A stretch of 64,000 nucleotides of DNA, taken from Marinobacter sediminicola. Its GTDB lineage: Bacteria > Pseudomonadota > Gammaproteobacteria > Pseudomonadales > Oleiphilaceae. Numbering within the stretch: the stretch's first letter is position 1; each line of letters begins with the position of its first letter. The stretch covers positions 310,001 to 374,000 of the forward strand of contig NZ_JAVIXR010000004.1 of the NCBI RefSeq assembly GCF_031157525.1. Direction: 5' to 3'. The position numbers were made by a program, and so were the translations under genes. Under the pieces are notes generated by a model. That model was not told where the DNA came from, did no database searches, and worked only from the letters and a program-made list of their open reading frames with translations. Below, in pieces: positions 18,048 to 26,587 of the stretch.

Positions 18048-19664
18048 TCATTCGATCAAGGTTTTCGGGTTGAGCATACCTTCGGGGTCGAAGGTGTTGC
18101 ACAGTGACCGAATTGCCAGCATTCCAAGCTCGCCTTTTTCAATCGGCAGGAAGGGCGCGTGGTCTTTGCCAACCCCGTGTTGATGGCTGATGGTGCCGCG
18201 ATTGCGCACGATCAAATCAGACGTGGTGTTTTTCAGATGTTTCCAACGGGCCAGAGTTTCATCGTAGCTGTCTGCAACCCGGAACACATAGGTTGTGTAA
18301 ATGCTGCATCCTTGACCATAAAAGTGCGACAGGTGAGTGAATACATGAGCCTGTTCGTTTTTGCTTTCTTCGCGGGTCTGCAAACTGGTGCGAAGGTTGT
18401 TTTCCATCAGGCCGAGCAGGTTGTCTACATTATCCCAGTCGGTGGCGGTTTCAAGGGTGTCTACGGCATAGCCAAGCTGCCATAGGGCCTCGCGGAGGTA
18501 GGGCATCGTGAAGCGCTTTTCGGCCCATTTCTTACCAAGCCGGGTGCCGGTGTAAACACCTTTGTACTCGGAGCAGATGCGCTTTGCTTCCTGCTTGGCG
18601 CTGGCGCACTGATGTTTGCTGCCGGTCAGCCCGAAGGTCATCATGCATTTGCCTTCAGCGGAGCCCTTTAGGGAAAGTACCTTTTCTAACATGCCAATAA
18701 GGTGTGGGTGCCCGGCCAATGCCAGTTGGGTTTCGGTTTCTATGGCGTTGCTAAGGCGGAGCATGGACAGCTGAATGCGATTTTGAACCAGTTTTCGGCA
18801 CGCGGTGCGCGCTTTATCCCAATCTGGAAAGAACACAACGTGAAAGCTTTCCTTCTCCGCCAGACGGCTCACACGAACCTTCACTTCGGTGATCAGCCCA
18901 ATCCGGCCCTCAGAGCCAAGAATCATCTCGCGAATGTCAGGACCAGCGCTCGAGGCCGGTATGGTGGGGATGTCCAGTGTGCCTTTTAGCGTTTCAACTC
19001 TGGCACCAGCAAATAGTTGTTCGATTCGGCCGTAACGGAGAGATTGCTGGCCGCTTGAGCGGGTGGCCACCCAACCGCCTACAGTTGAAAGTTCAAACGA
19101 CTGAGGAAAGTGACCAAGAGTGTAGCCGTGAGCACGCAGTTGGGATTCGACCAGGGGGCCCGGAGTGCCAGCGCCAAAGGTTGCAACCTGGCTTTCGCGA
19201 TCAAGATCCATGAGGCGGTTCATGCCGCCCATGTCTACCGTGAGTACAGGCTTGTCGCCAGCCAACGGGTTGATGTGTCCGGCAACGCTCGTACCACCAC
19301 CGTAGGGGATAACGTCGACTTTGTTGGCTTGTGCATAGTCGAGCAGCTTCTGTACGTCGAGACTGCTTTCAGGGCGGGCAACGCCATCGGGGAAAACCTT
19401 GAAATCGCCACTGCGCATGGCTAGCCAGTCATCAAGGCTTTGGCCGCGGGAATAGCGCACTCGGGTTTCAGGGGTAGTGTCGATCAGAGAATCAACGGTG
19501 GTGTCAGCCGGCAGGCGTGAGCCCGGAACCTTAGCGCAGACAGATTCCAGGGTGGCTTCGCTAAGAGGTTTGCTCGCCCCTATGCGCTCCGAAAGAAAGC
19601 CCTGACCCTGTGCGGGAAGCTCCAGATTGAATTGCTCATCGCCCCAACCGTTCCAACGTCGCAT
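18048..19664 (-). CDS. FAD-binding oxidase, alkyl-DHAP synthase (AGPS)-like
   Basis: A 538-residue VAO/PCMH-type flavoprotein. The N-terminus MRRWNGWGDE and the FAD-binding region VIPYGGGTSVAGH, followed by ATFGAGTPGPLVESQL and GWVATRSSGQQSLRYGRIE, are characteristic of proteins resembling alkyldihydroxyacetonephosphate synthase. The C-terminus has GTISHQHGVGKDH and LKTLIE-type ends of that group. Eukaryotic AGPS makes the ether bond of ether lipids; many bacterial relatives are simple dehydrogenases, so the reaction is uncertain. The ATG at 19664 has a GGAG nine bases upstream; an ATG at 19670 is too close to it. First gene of a three-gene operon. Confidence 0.87.
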   Translation of the reverse strand: MRRWNGWGDEQFNLELPAQGQGFLSERIGASKPLSEATLESVCAKVPGSRLPADTTVDSLIDTTPETRVRYSRGQSLDDWLAMRSGDFKVFPDGVARPESSLDVQKLLDYAQANKVDVIPYGGGTSVAGHINPLAGDKPVLTVDMGGMNRLMDLDRESQVATFGAGTPGPLVESQLRAHGYTLGHFPQSFELSTVGGWVATRSSGQQSLRYGRIEQLFAGARVETLKGTLDIPTIPASSAGPDIREMILGSEGRIGLITEVKVRVSRLAEKESFHVVFFPDWDKARTACRKLVQNRIQLSMLRLSNAIETETQLALAGHPHLIGMLEKVLSLKGSAEGKCMMTFGLTGSKHQCASAKQEAKRICSEYKGVYTGTRLGKKWAEKRFTMPYLREALWQLGYAVDTLETATDWDNVDNLLGLMENNLRTSLQTREESKNEQAHVFTHLSHFYGQGCSIYTTYVFRVADSYDETLARWKHLKNTTSDLIVRNRGTISHQHGVGKDHAPFLPIEKGELGMLAIRSLCNTFDPEGMLNPKTLIE

Positions 19665-19688
19665 CAACATACACTCCGGTTATCAATT

Positions 19689-19703
19689 GAATGACGTTCA
19701 TTC
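19689..19703. promoter_or_regulatory. Inverted repeat before the FAD oxidase operon, candidate operator
   Basis: GAATGA (19689-19694), CGT, TCATTC (19698-19703) is a perfect six-base inverted repeat 24 bases upstream of the FAD oxidase start on the minus strand. Its size and symmetry suit a TetR-type repressor site, but no TetR gene is nearby, so the assignment is a guess. Confidence 0.4.
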
Positions 19704-19776
19704 TATCGATTTATCCAACGCGCACACTGTCCCATAGCGACATTGGTTGTGTCATTTGCCGACATGAGTGCTAATA

Positions 19777-20499
19777 CTAGCCGTTAGTGCGGAGGCGCTC
19801 CCGTAGCTGCTCAAGGCGTTTGCGGATTTCTTCACGGCGAGGCTGGTCATTTCCCGGGGGTGTTGCAGAAGTAGGCTGACTGGTGATGTTCGGTGTTCGG
19901 CTTGGTGGCTCAGATTGCTCGAGGTCATCTACGCCGGCAGAGAAGGTTATGCCTGAACGATCATCCGGTTCCGGAAAATACAGGTTTTCCAGCTTTCCGC
20001 CGCGATCAAGAACCACACGGTTCGGATGTACAGAGCGAAGCTTGGCATTGCCGGGCAGTTCATCGCCTACCAGAAAGACCTCTGTTTTGCTTTTGTCGTC
20101 TTCTATCAGTGCGCTACCGGGGAACTCGCCGTCGGCTGCCAGTACGCCGCGGAGAAAAATCCTGAGGTTGGTTTCTGGTAAATCCTCTGTGTTTTCCTCA
20201 ATTGAGGCTTCGCCGACCTGGGCTGTACCAAAAATTTCCAAAGAGGCAAGCGGCAGCTTGGGCGTCTCGCGCTTCTCTGGCAGTGGTTGTGATGCAGCAG
20301 ACGTGTCCTGAGAGGGTTGGTGGCTTTGCGTTTGCCAGAAACCATACCCCTGCCATGCAGTAGCGCCGAACATGGCCAATCCTGCGACGATAGCCAGAGC
20401 GATGGGAACCTTTGGATCTATAGAGAGCATTGATTGTCCTGAAGGCACGTTCGCAAGCTGCCAAAATCGTTGATCATGAAAAGACTGGCTAATAAACAC
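19777..20499 (-). CDS. gspC: Type II secretion inner-membrane protein GspC (XcpP-type)
   Basis: A 240-residue protein from a GTG at 20499, or 217 residues from the ATG at 20430. One membrane segment (IALAIVAGLAMFGATAW) is followed by a Pro-rich linker and the homology region (LEIFGTAQ, NLRIFLRGVLAADGEFPGSALI, VFLVGDELPGNAKLRSVHPNRVVLDRGGKLENLYF). GspC links the inner-membrane platform to the secretin GspD. The C-terminus has no PDZ domain; instead residues from about 215 (RREEIRKRLEQLRERLR) look like a coiled coil, as in XcpP of Pseudomonas. It faces away from gspE-M, and no gspD follows it. A long N-terminal cytoplasmic tail is normal for the family, so the start stays open. Confidence 0.85.
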   Translation of the reverse strand: MFISQSFHDQRFWQLANVPSGQSMLSIDPKVPIALAIVAGLAMFGATAWQGYGFWQTQSHQPSQDTSAASQPLPEKRETPKLPLASLEIFGTAQVGEASIEENTEDLPETNLRIFLRGVLAADGEFPGSALIEDDKSKTEVFLVGDELPGNAKLRSVHPNRVVLDRGGKLENLYFPEPDDRSGITFSAGVDDLEQSEPPSRTPNITSQPTSATPPGNDQPRREEIRKRLEQLRERLRTNG

Positions 20500-20686
20500 T
20501 GCTGTGAAAATAACGAAAGTACCACAGGTTATCAGAATACCGTCTTTTATTGGGAGTATAGTGTACAGGGTTATTCAGCAGGCCTATATCCTGTGGTAGC
20601 CTTCTCTAATCCTATAAAACAGAAAGGGTTTCAGAGTGTGCGCATGCTCACAAAACCCTGAATGCCTGATAGCAACGAGGACAACC
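20500..20686. promoter_or_regulatory. Divergent gspC / gspE promoter region
   Basis: About 190 AT-rich bases between the divergent gspC and gspE genes. Sequences such as TATAGT (near 20558) and TATCCTGTGGTAG could form -10 elements, but I cannot settle which are used. This region must drive the gsp operon and, in the other direction, gspC. Confidence 0.4.
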
Positions 20687-22195
20687 TTGACCACAGAAAC
20701 CGAACTTCAGCCGCAGGATGCTCCGCTGGGTCGTCTGCCTTTCACCTTTGCCAAGCGCAACGGCGTGATTCTGACTCGTTCAGAAGAGGGTAACCCGGTT
20801 ATTCTGGTCAGGCCTGGTGCTCCTCACTCAGCATTGGCAGAAGCAAACCGCATCAGCGGCGGGCGCGCCCGGTTCACTACTATCGATCCGAATCATTTTG
20901 ATCATGCATTGAACGCCGCCTATCAGAACGACTCTGCCGAAGCCATGCAAATGGTAGAGGGGATTGGCGATGATATGGATTTGGCGTCACTTGCTGATTC
21001 GGTTCCAGAAACGGAAGACCTTCTGGAGCAAGAAGACGACGCACCGATCATTCGTCTGATTAACGCCATTCTGACGGAAGCCGTAAAAACCAGCGCCTCG
21101 GATGTGCACATTGAAACCTATGAAAAACGCCTGGTTGTGCGGTTTCGTGTAGATGGCGTATTGCGGGAGGTTGTCCAACCAAAACGGGCGCTGGCACCCT
21201 TGCTGGTCTCCCGGATCAAAGTTATGGCAAAGCTGGATATCGCGGAAAAGCGTGTACCTCAAGACGGTCGAATTGCTCTAAGGGTAGCGGGCCGTGAAGT
21301 GGATATTCGGGTATCCACGATGCCCTCATCCAGTGGTGAGCGGGTTGTGTTGCGACTGCTGGATAAGCAGGCAGGCGCCATACACCTTGAGTCCCTGGGC
21401 ATGGCCCCGGACGATTTGAAAATCCTGCGTAAGCTGATTCACCGGCCATATGGCATATTGCTTGTTACAGGGCCGACGGGCTCCGGTAAATCGACAACCC
21501 TGTATGCCTCATTGCAGGAAATAAACGACCGTAGCCGCAATATCCTGACGGTCGAAGACCCCATTGAGTACAACCTTCCAGGCATAGGCCAAACCCAGGT
21601 CAACCCGAAGGTTGAGATGACCTTTGCGCGGGGCTTGCGTGCAATCCTGCGTCAGGATCCTGACGTGGTGATGATTGGTGAAATACGGGATCTTGAAACC
21701 GCTGAAATTGCCGTTCAGGCCAGTCTCACAGGCCACCTTGTATTGTCTACTCTGCACACGAATACTGCGGTGGGCGCCATTACCCGCCTGATGGATATGG
21801 GCATTGAGCCGTTCCTGATTTCATCGAGCCTGGTTGGAATTGTCGCTCAGCGCCTGGTAAGAGTCTTGTGTAAAGAGTGTCGCGAAGCTTACACACCAAC
21901 CGAAGAACATTGTGCCTTTCTGCAGCAGGATTTTTTGAAGCCGCCAACCATATACCGGGCGAAGGGATGTGACGAGTGTAACCACTTGGGTTACCGCGGG
22001 CGGATTGGTATATATGAAGTGGTAGAAGTAACCGAGGAGATCAGCGCTTTGATTCACAAGCGTGCAGGTGAGTTGGATCTGGAGCGTGTAGCCCGCATTA
22101 AAGGGCCGAGTATCCACTCAGATGGTGTCCGGAAGATACTTGAGGGAGTGACCACGGTGGAAGAGGTGCTCCGTGTAACGCACCGGGGCCAGTAA
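20687..22195 (+). CDS. gspE: Type II secretion ATPase GspE
   Basis: A 502-residue secretion ATPase that powers pseudopilus assembly at the cytoplasmic face of the type II secretion system. It has Walker A (GPTGSGKST), the Asp box, the Walker B-type DVVMIGEIRD, the His box (STLHTNTAVGAITRL) and the four-Cys zinc motif of GspE (LCKECRE, GCDECNHLGYRGRIGIYE). The likely start is the TTG at 20687, six bases after AACGAGG; the upstream GTG at 20636 has no ribosome-binding site. First gene of a nine-gene operon gspEFGHIJKLM. Confidence 0.95.
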   Translation: MTTETELQPQDAPLGRLPFTFAKRNGVILTRSEEGNPVILVRPGAPHSALAEANRISGGRARFTTIDPNHFDHALNAAYQNDSAEAMQMVEGIGDDMDLASLADSVPETEDLLEQEDDAPIIRLINAILTEAVKTSASDVHIETYEKRLVVRFRVDGVLREVVQPKRALAPLLVSRIKVMAKLDIAEKRVPQDGRIALRVAGREVDIRVSTMPSSSGERVVLRLLDKQAGAIHLESLGMAPDDLKILRKLIHRPYGILLVTGPTGSGKSTTLYASLQEINDRSRNILTVEDPIEYNLPGIGQTQVNPKVEMTFARGLRAILRQDPDVVMIGEIRDLETAEIAVQASLTGHLVLSTLHTNTAVGAITRLMDMGIEPFLISSSLVGIVAQRLVRVLCKECREAYTPTEEHCAFLQQDFLKPPTIYRAKGCDECNHLGYRGRIGIYEVVEVTEEISALIHKRAGELDLERVARIKGPSIHSDGVRKILEGVTTVEEVLRVTHRGQ

Positions 22196-22198
22196 GCC

Positions 22199-23410
22199 AT
22201 GCCCGCCTACGAATACAAAGCCCTCGATACTCGGGGAAAACAGAAGCAAGGTGTTATCGAAGCGGATGCACCTCGCGCCGTGCGTCAGAAACTCAGAGAA
22301 AAAGGCCTAACCCCACTCGCCGTTGAACCAGCCGTTCAGAAACGCACCCCCAGCAACCCATTAAGTGCTGGAGGCTCGTTAGCGGCTGCCGATCTTGCAT
22401 TGATCACACGCCAATTGGCAACGTTAATCCAGTCCGGCATTCCTATTGAGCAGGCGCTGTCTGCAACGGCTCAGCAAACGGCAAAACCACGTATCCGCAG
22501 CATGCTCATCGCTATTCGTGCCAAGGTTATGGAAGGCTACACGCTGGCGGATAGCCTTGGAGAATTCCCGAAAGCCTTTCCGCGGCTCTATCGCTCTACC
22601 GTAGCCGCGGGAGAGCATGCAGGGCACCTGGATCTGGTTCTTAACCGGTTGGCGGATTACACCGAAAACCGACAGGAAGCACGCCAGAAAATCCAGTTGG
22701 CTGCCATCTACCCAATTATTCTTAGTTTCGTTGCAATTGCCATTGTGGTGTTCCTGTTGACGTATGTAGTGCCGGATATCATCGACGTGTTCCTCAAACA
22801 GGGCCAAGAACTGCCTGCACTCACTCAGGCGATGTTGGCCATGTCGGAATTTCTAACCAGTTACGGTGTCTATGTCTTTATTCTGTTGGTGATCGCCTTT
22901 ATGGCATTCCGCTTTGCACTGACAAAACCGGCGTTCCGGATGCGCTTTCATAAGCGCCTGCTGCACTTGCCGTTGTTTTCCGGAATGGTGCGGGGCGTAA
23001 ATACTGCCCGGTATGCCAGCACGCTTAGCATATTAACAACCAGCGGTGTGCCTCTGGTAGATGCCATGAGAATTGCGGGCGAGGTGCTTTCGAATGACTA
23101 CTTGCGCCAACAACTTAAAGAGGCTGCGCGTAAAGTGAGTGAGGGCGGCTCCTTGCACCGGGCTCTGGATCAGTCAGGCTATTTCCCGCCGATGATGCTG
23201 CACATGATTGCAAGCGGGGAAGCAAGCGGTGAGTTAGACAGCATGTTGGAGCGCACCGCCAATATGCAGGAAAACGCACTGCAATCTAAAATTGCCGCCA
23301 TCGTTGGGCTTTTTGAGCCCATGATGCTGTTGATTATGGGGGTGGTTGTTCTGATTATTGTGATGGCTATCATGCTGCCCATACTGAACATGAGCAATCT
23401 GGTGGGTTAA
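22199..23410 (+). CDS. gspF: Type II secretion inner-membrane platform protein GspF
   Basis: A 403-residue polytopic protein with the two repeated cytoplasmic helical domains and three membrane segments of GspF/PilC. The N-terminus MPAYEYKALDTRGKQKQGVIEADAPRAVRQ-type start, the GIPIEQALSA and FPRLYRSTVAAGEHAG motifs, and the closing membrane helix LLIMGVVVLIIVMAIMLP are typical. It sits in the inner membrane and couples GspE to the pseudopilus. Four bases separate it from gspE. Confidence 0.95.
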   Translation: MPAYEYKALDTRGKQKQGVIEADAPRAVRQKLREKGLTPLAVEPAVQKRTPSNPLSAGGSLAAADLALITRQLATLIQSGIPIEQALSATAQQTAKPRIRSMLIAIRAKVMEGYTLADSLGEFPKAFPRLYRSTVAAGEHAGHLDLVLNRLADYTENRQEARQKIQLAAIYPIILSFVAIAIVVFLLTYVVPDIIDVFLKQGQELPALTQAMLAMSEFLTSYGVYVFILLVIAFMAFRFALTKPAFRMRFHKRLLHLPLFSGMVRGVNTARYASTLSILTTSGVPLVDAMRIAGEVLSNDYLRQQLKEAARKVSEGGSLHRALDQSGYFPPMMLHMIASGEASGELDSMLERTANMQENALQSKIAAIVGLFEPMMLLIMGVVVLIIVMAIMLPILNMSNLVG

Positions 23411-23458
23411 CGCCATATAAGCCAACTTTTAAAGCCAACAAAGAGTGATGTAAATACA

Positions 23459-23905
23459 ATGAAACAACTGAATAAACTGAAATCCAGCCGGGGCTTCACC
23501 CTTATCGAGATCATGGTCGTCATGGTTATTCTTGGCCTGTTGGTGGCCGTTGTGGCGCCGAACATTATGGGCCGGAGTGATCAGGCGAAAGTAACCATTG
23601 CGGAAACCCAGCTGAAGAACCTTGCCGGAGCGTTGGACATGTACCGGTTGGACAACAGCCATTATCCCTCTACACAGCAGGGCCTGGATGCATTGGTATC
23701 TCGCCCGAGCGGCAGCCCCGAACCCAAAAACTGGAACCCTGATGGCTATATGAAAAGTGTTCCCAGCGACCCTTGGGGCAACGAATTTCAGTACGTAAGC
23801 CCTGGCCGGGATGGCGCCTACGACCTCTATTCCAAGGGCTCTGATGGGCAGGATGGCGGTGACGGCGATGCTGCAGACATCAGCGTATCGAATATCGGCA
23901 ATTAA
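23459..23905 (+). CDS. gspG: Major pseudopilin GspG
   Basis: A 148-residue prepilin. The type IV prepilin site is RGFTLIEIMVVMVILGLLV, cleaved after Gly by the prepilin peptidase, leaving Phe1 and Glu5. The C-terminal part has the GspG pattern LAGALDMYRLDNSHYPSTQQGLDALV and KSVPSDPWGNEFQYVSPG, including the calcium-site region. It forms the shaft of the pseudopilus. The ribosome-binding site is weak for such an abundant protein. Confidence 0.96.
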   Translation: MKQLNKLKSSRGFTLIEIMVVMVILGLLVAVVAPNIMGRSDQAKVTIAETQLKNLAGALDMYRLDNSHYPSTQQGLDALVSRPSGSPEPKNWNPDGYMKSVPSDPWGNEFQYVSPGRDGAYDLYSKGSDGQDGGDGDAADISVSNIGN

Positions 23906-23908
23906 TTG

Positions 23909-24445
23909 ATGAGGCGCGCAGAGCCAGTACACAACAGCAACGGGTTTACGCTGATTGAAATACTTGTTGTCCTGGTTCTGGTGGGCCTGCTTGCGGCTCT
24001 CGCTGTCTTTACCATGGGTGGTAACTCCCAGCAGCGCGAGCTTAAGAATGAAGTGCGGGAACTGTATCTGCTAATGCAGACTGCATCAGAGCAGGCTGTG
24101 CTGAATAATCTGGAGCTGGGCTTGCTCTTTGAAGAGAACGGGTATCAGTTTGTTGCGTTTCAGGATGATTCCGGGGACTGGAAAGCCACCGGAGAACGTA
24201 TATTCAGGGCCAGGGATTTCCCGGACTGGTTGGTTGCGACCCAGTTCATTGAGAGTGACACGCCGAGGCTTGCGTCCGTTGAAGATAAATTAAGGCCTGA
24301 TCTGGTGTTTTTCTCCAGTGGCGAAACCACACCTTTTGAGCTTGAGTTCACGATTGGCAGCCAGACAGATTACACCCATATTTTGGCATCTGATGGCATC
24401 TCGCCCATTAATTGGCGCAAACCCGGCGATGAGGCAGGCGGCTGA
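23909..24445 (+). CDS. gspH: Minor pseudopilin GspH
   Basis: A 178-residue prepilin with the leader NGFTLIEILVVLVLVGLLAAL and a downstream soluble domain (LYLLMQTASEQAVLNNLELGLLFEENGYQFVAF) of the GspH family. Minor pseudopilins cap or initiate the pseudopilus. The ATG lies three bases after the gspG stop, and the TGA at 24443-24445 overlaps the gspI ATG by one base. Confidence 0.93.
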   Translation: MRRAEPVHNSNGFTLIEILVVLVLVGLLAALAVFTMGGNSQQRELKNEVRELYLLMQTASEQAVLNNLELGLLFEENGYQFVAFQDDSGDWKATGERIFRARDFPDWLVATQFIESDTPRLASVEDKLRPDLVFFSSGETTPFELEFTIGSQTDYTHILASDGISPINWRKPGDEAGG

Positions 24446-24846
24446 TGAGGCCCAAGAATCCGGCAAGATTCGCTAAATCCGGAAAAGGCTTCACACTTAT
24501 TGAAGTGATGATAGCGTTGTTGGTGTTTGGCCTTATCGCAACCGCCTCAGCAGAGGTGGCCAGTCAGTACATCTCCAGTTATGAACGTATCCGGGACAAA
24601 ACCTTTGCGGGATGGCTTGCTGACAATCGTATGAATGAAATTCGGTTGGATAAAAACCTGCCAGGCATATCCGAGAACTCTAAAGACAAAGATTACGGCC
24701 CTCACCGTTGGCAAGTGACTACGAAAGTCATTGCGACCGCCGAACCTAAAATGCGCCGTGTAGAAGTTGAAGTAGCTCGCTACCGGGACGGCAGCTCAAA
24801 ATCTTACCCAGTACACACGCTCTCTGCCTTCGTAGGTCAAAAATGA
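24445..24846 (+). CDS. gspI: Minor pseudopilin GspI
   Basis: A 133-residue prepilin with the site KGFTLIEVMIALLVFGLIA. The region ADNRMNEIRLDKNLP resembles the conserved (A/V)xNxxxExxL stretch of GspI. GspI forms the tip complex with GspJ and GspK. It overlaps gspH by one base and gspJ by four bases (ATGA). Confidence 0.93.
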   Translation: MRPKNPARFAKSGKGFTLIEVMIALLVFGLIATASAEVASQYISSYERIRDKTFAGWLADNRMNEIRLDKNLPGISENSKDKDYGPHRWQVTTKVIATAEPKMRRVEVEVARYRDGSSKSYPVHTLSAFVGQK

Positions 24847-25568
24847 GGGAGATTAAGGGCCAGCGGGGATTTACGCTTCTTGAAGTGATGGTCGCCATAA
24901 GTATCACTGCGGTTATCGGTATCGGCGTTTGGCAAGTTTTAAATAATGTGATCGCCTCCAGAGACCGGGTTGATGAGCTTGCCGAAAGCTTTGATGGGCT
25001 GCAGCGGGCGATGCTTCTTATGGAACGGGATATCACGCAGATTGTTAATCGATCCGCACGGGACATCTATGGTGATTTCAAGCCGGCATTAACGAGCCGT
25101 GAAGATGATTTTTCTCTAATGTTAACCCGGCAAGGCTGGCGCAATCCCCTCGGGATAAGGCGCAGTAGTTTGCAGCGGGTTGGCTGGGAATATACAGGTA
25201 GTGAACTGCGGCGGCGTTACTGGCCAACTGTGGACCAGGGTCAGGAGGACAACAGCCAGGACCTCATGCTTCTGGATGGTGTTACCGCCTTTGATTTGCG
25301 GTTTATGAACGATCAGAACAGTTGGCAACCGGAATGGCCGCCGGAACAAGCCATGGCTTCGTTGAGCCCCGGTACACGTCCTGAAATAGCCTTTCCTCTG
25401 GCGATAGAAATTACGCTCGAGCATGAACGCTTTGGTGAAATCGTACGAACCTTTGTACTACCCGACTTTGATCTCGAAGGTGCTCAAGGCCTGCTAGACC
25501 AGCTGAAGCAAGCAAGCAACAAAGCGGCTGAAGAGGAAGGCTCTGGTGCATCGGGGCAGGGGGGGTAA
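24843..25568 (+). CDS. gspJ: Minor pseudopilin GspJ
   Basis: A 241-residue prepilin with the site RGFTLLEVMVAISITAVIG. FDGLQRAMLLMERDITQIVNR and DGVTAFDLRFMND are GspJ-like segments. It joins GspI and GspK at the pseudopilus tip. The C-terminus ends in a low-complexity Gly/Ser tail (EEGSGASGQGG). Confidence 0.93.
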   Translation: MREIKGQRGFTLLEVMVAISITAVIGIGVWQVLNNVIASRDRVDELAESFDGLQRAMLLMERDITQIVNRSARDIYGDFKPALTSREDDFSLMLTRQGWRNPLGIRRSSLQRVGWEYTGSELRRRYWPTVDQGQEDNSQDLMLLDGVTAFDLRFMNDQNSWQPEWPPEQAMASLSPGTRPEIAFPLAIEITLEHERFGEIVRTFVLPDFDLEGAQGLLDQLKQASNKAAEEEGSGASGQGG

Positions 25569-25574
25569 GATGAC

Positions 25575-26585
25575 ATGACTCTACACTCCCATGATCATGG
25601 CCCGAATAAGCAGCAGGGTGTCGCGCTGATTATGGTTTTGCTCGCCATGGCTCTGGTGGTCATGCTCGCTTCCGGTATGAGCCAACAACAAAACGTACGG
25701 GTATTCAAAGCGGGCCATTATTTAGCTCAGCAACAAGGCCAGAGTATTGCCTTGGGCACAGAAGCCTTTGCCAGCCAGATTCTGGTAAGGGATTTTGAGC
25801 AGGATAAAGAAGACAATCTGATGGTCGACAGCCTGGATGAGTTCTGGGCTAAAAACGCCGCCATTCTGCCCTTGGACAACAACGGAGTTGCTGAAGTACA
25901 GATAGACGATTTGGGCGGGCGCATCAACCTGAACGATCTGGTCATTGGCAAAGGACAGGTGGATCCGATAACAAAAGATCGCCTTACCCGTTTGTTGGTT
26001 GCTCTCGGCATTACAGGAATCTCGGTTGATACCTTGGTTGATTGGGTAGATTCAGACGATCAGACAATCAGCGCCTACGGCGCAGAAGACGGCCAGTACC
26101 TTATGGCAGAACCTGGTTACCGGGCTGCGAATCAGCCTTTTGTGAGCGTGTCTGAACTCCGGCTGATAGAAGGTATGACTGAAGAAATTTATGTCGCATT
26201 GCGCCCCCACGTTACCGCCTTGCCGGTGAGCGGGTTGGGTATCAATGTGAACACAGCAACGGCTGAAGTATTGATGTCGCTGTATGATGAATTGTCGTCG
26301 GCGCAAGCTGCGTCTATTGTTGAAAAGCGAGAGGAAAAGCGGTTCGAAAATCTTCAGGATTTTCTGGCACTCCCTGAGCTTGCTGCATCTGGCCTGAAGC
26401 CCGTAGGCCTGGGGTTGCAAACCCGCTTTTTTGAAGTTGTTTCACGGATTACCTACGATAACCGTGTTGTAAATATGGTAAGTACAGTTTTCCGTAATCA
26501 GGAAGGTGACGTTCGGGCGGTTCACAGGGATACCGGACAAAAAAATCGAATTACTAAAGAACCCTTTACCATCTCGGAAGGATAA
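25575..26585 (+). CDS. gspK: Large minor pseudopilin GspK
   Basis: A 336-residue protein with a degenerate prepilin site (QGVALIMVLLAMALVVMLASGM) in which position +5 is not Glu, as is normal for GspK. The soluble part contains QIDDLGGRINLNDLV and two helix-hairpin-helix-like segments (NVNTATAEVLMSL, SIVEKREEKRF). GspK caps the pseudopilus and controls its length. It starts six bases after gspJ. Confidence 0.94.
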   Translation: MTLHSHDHGPNKQQGVALIMVLLAMALVVMLASGMSQQQNVRVFKAGHYLAQQQGQSIALGTEAFASQILVRDFEQDKEDNLMVDSLDEFWAKNAAILPLDNNGVAEVQIDDLGGRINLNDLVIGKGQVDPITKDRLTRLLVALGITGISVDTLVDWVDSDDQTISAYGAEDGQYLMAEPGYRAANQPFVSVSELRLIEGMTEEIYVALRPHVTALPVSGLGINVNTATAEVLMSLYDELSSAQAASIVEKREEKRFENLQDFLALPELAASGLKPVGLGLQTRFFEVVSRITYDNRVVNMVSTVFRNQEGDVRAVHRDTGQKNRITKEPFTISEG

Positions 26586-26587
26586 CC

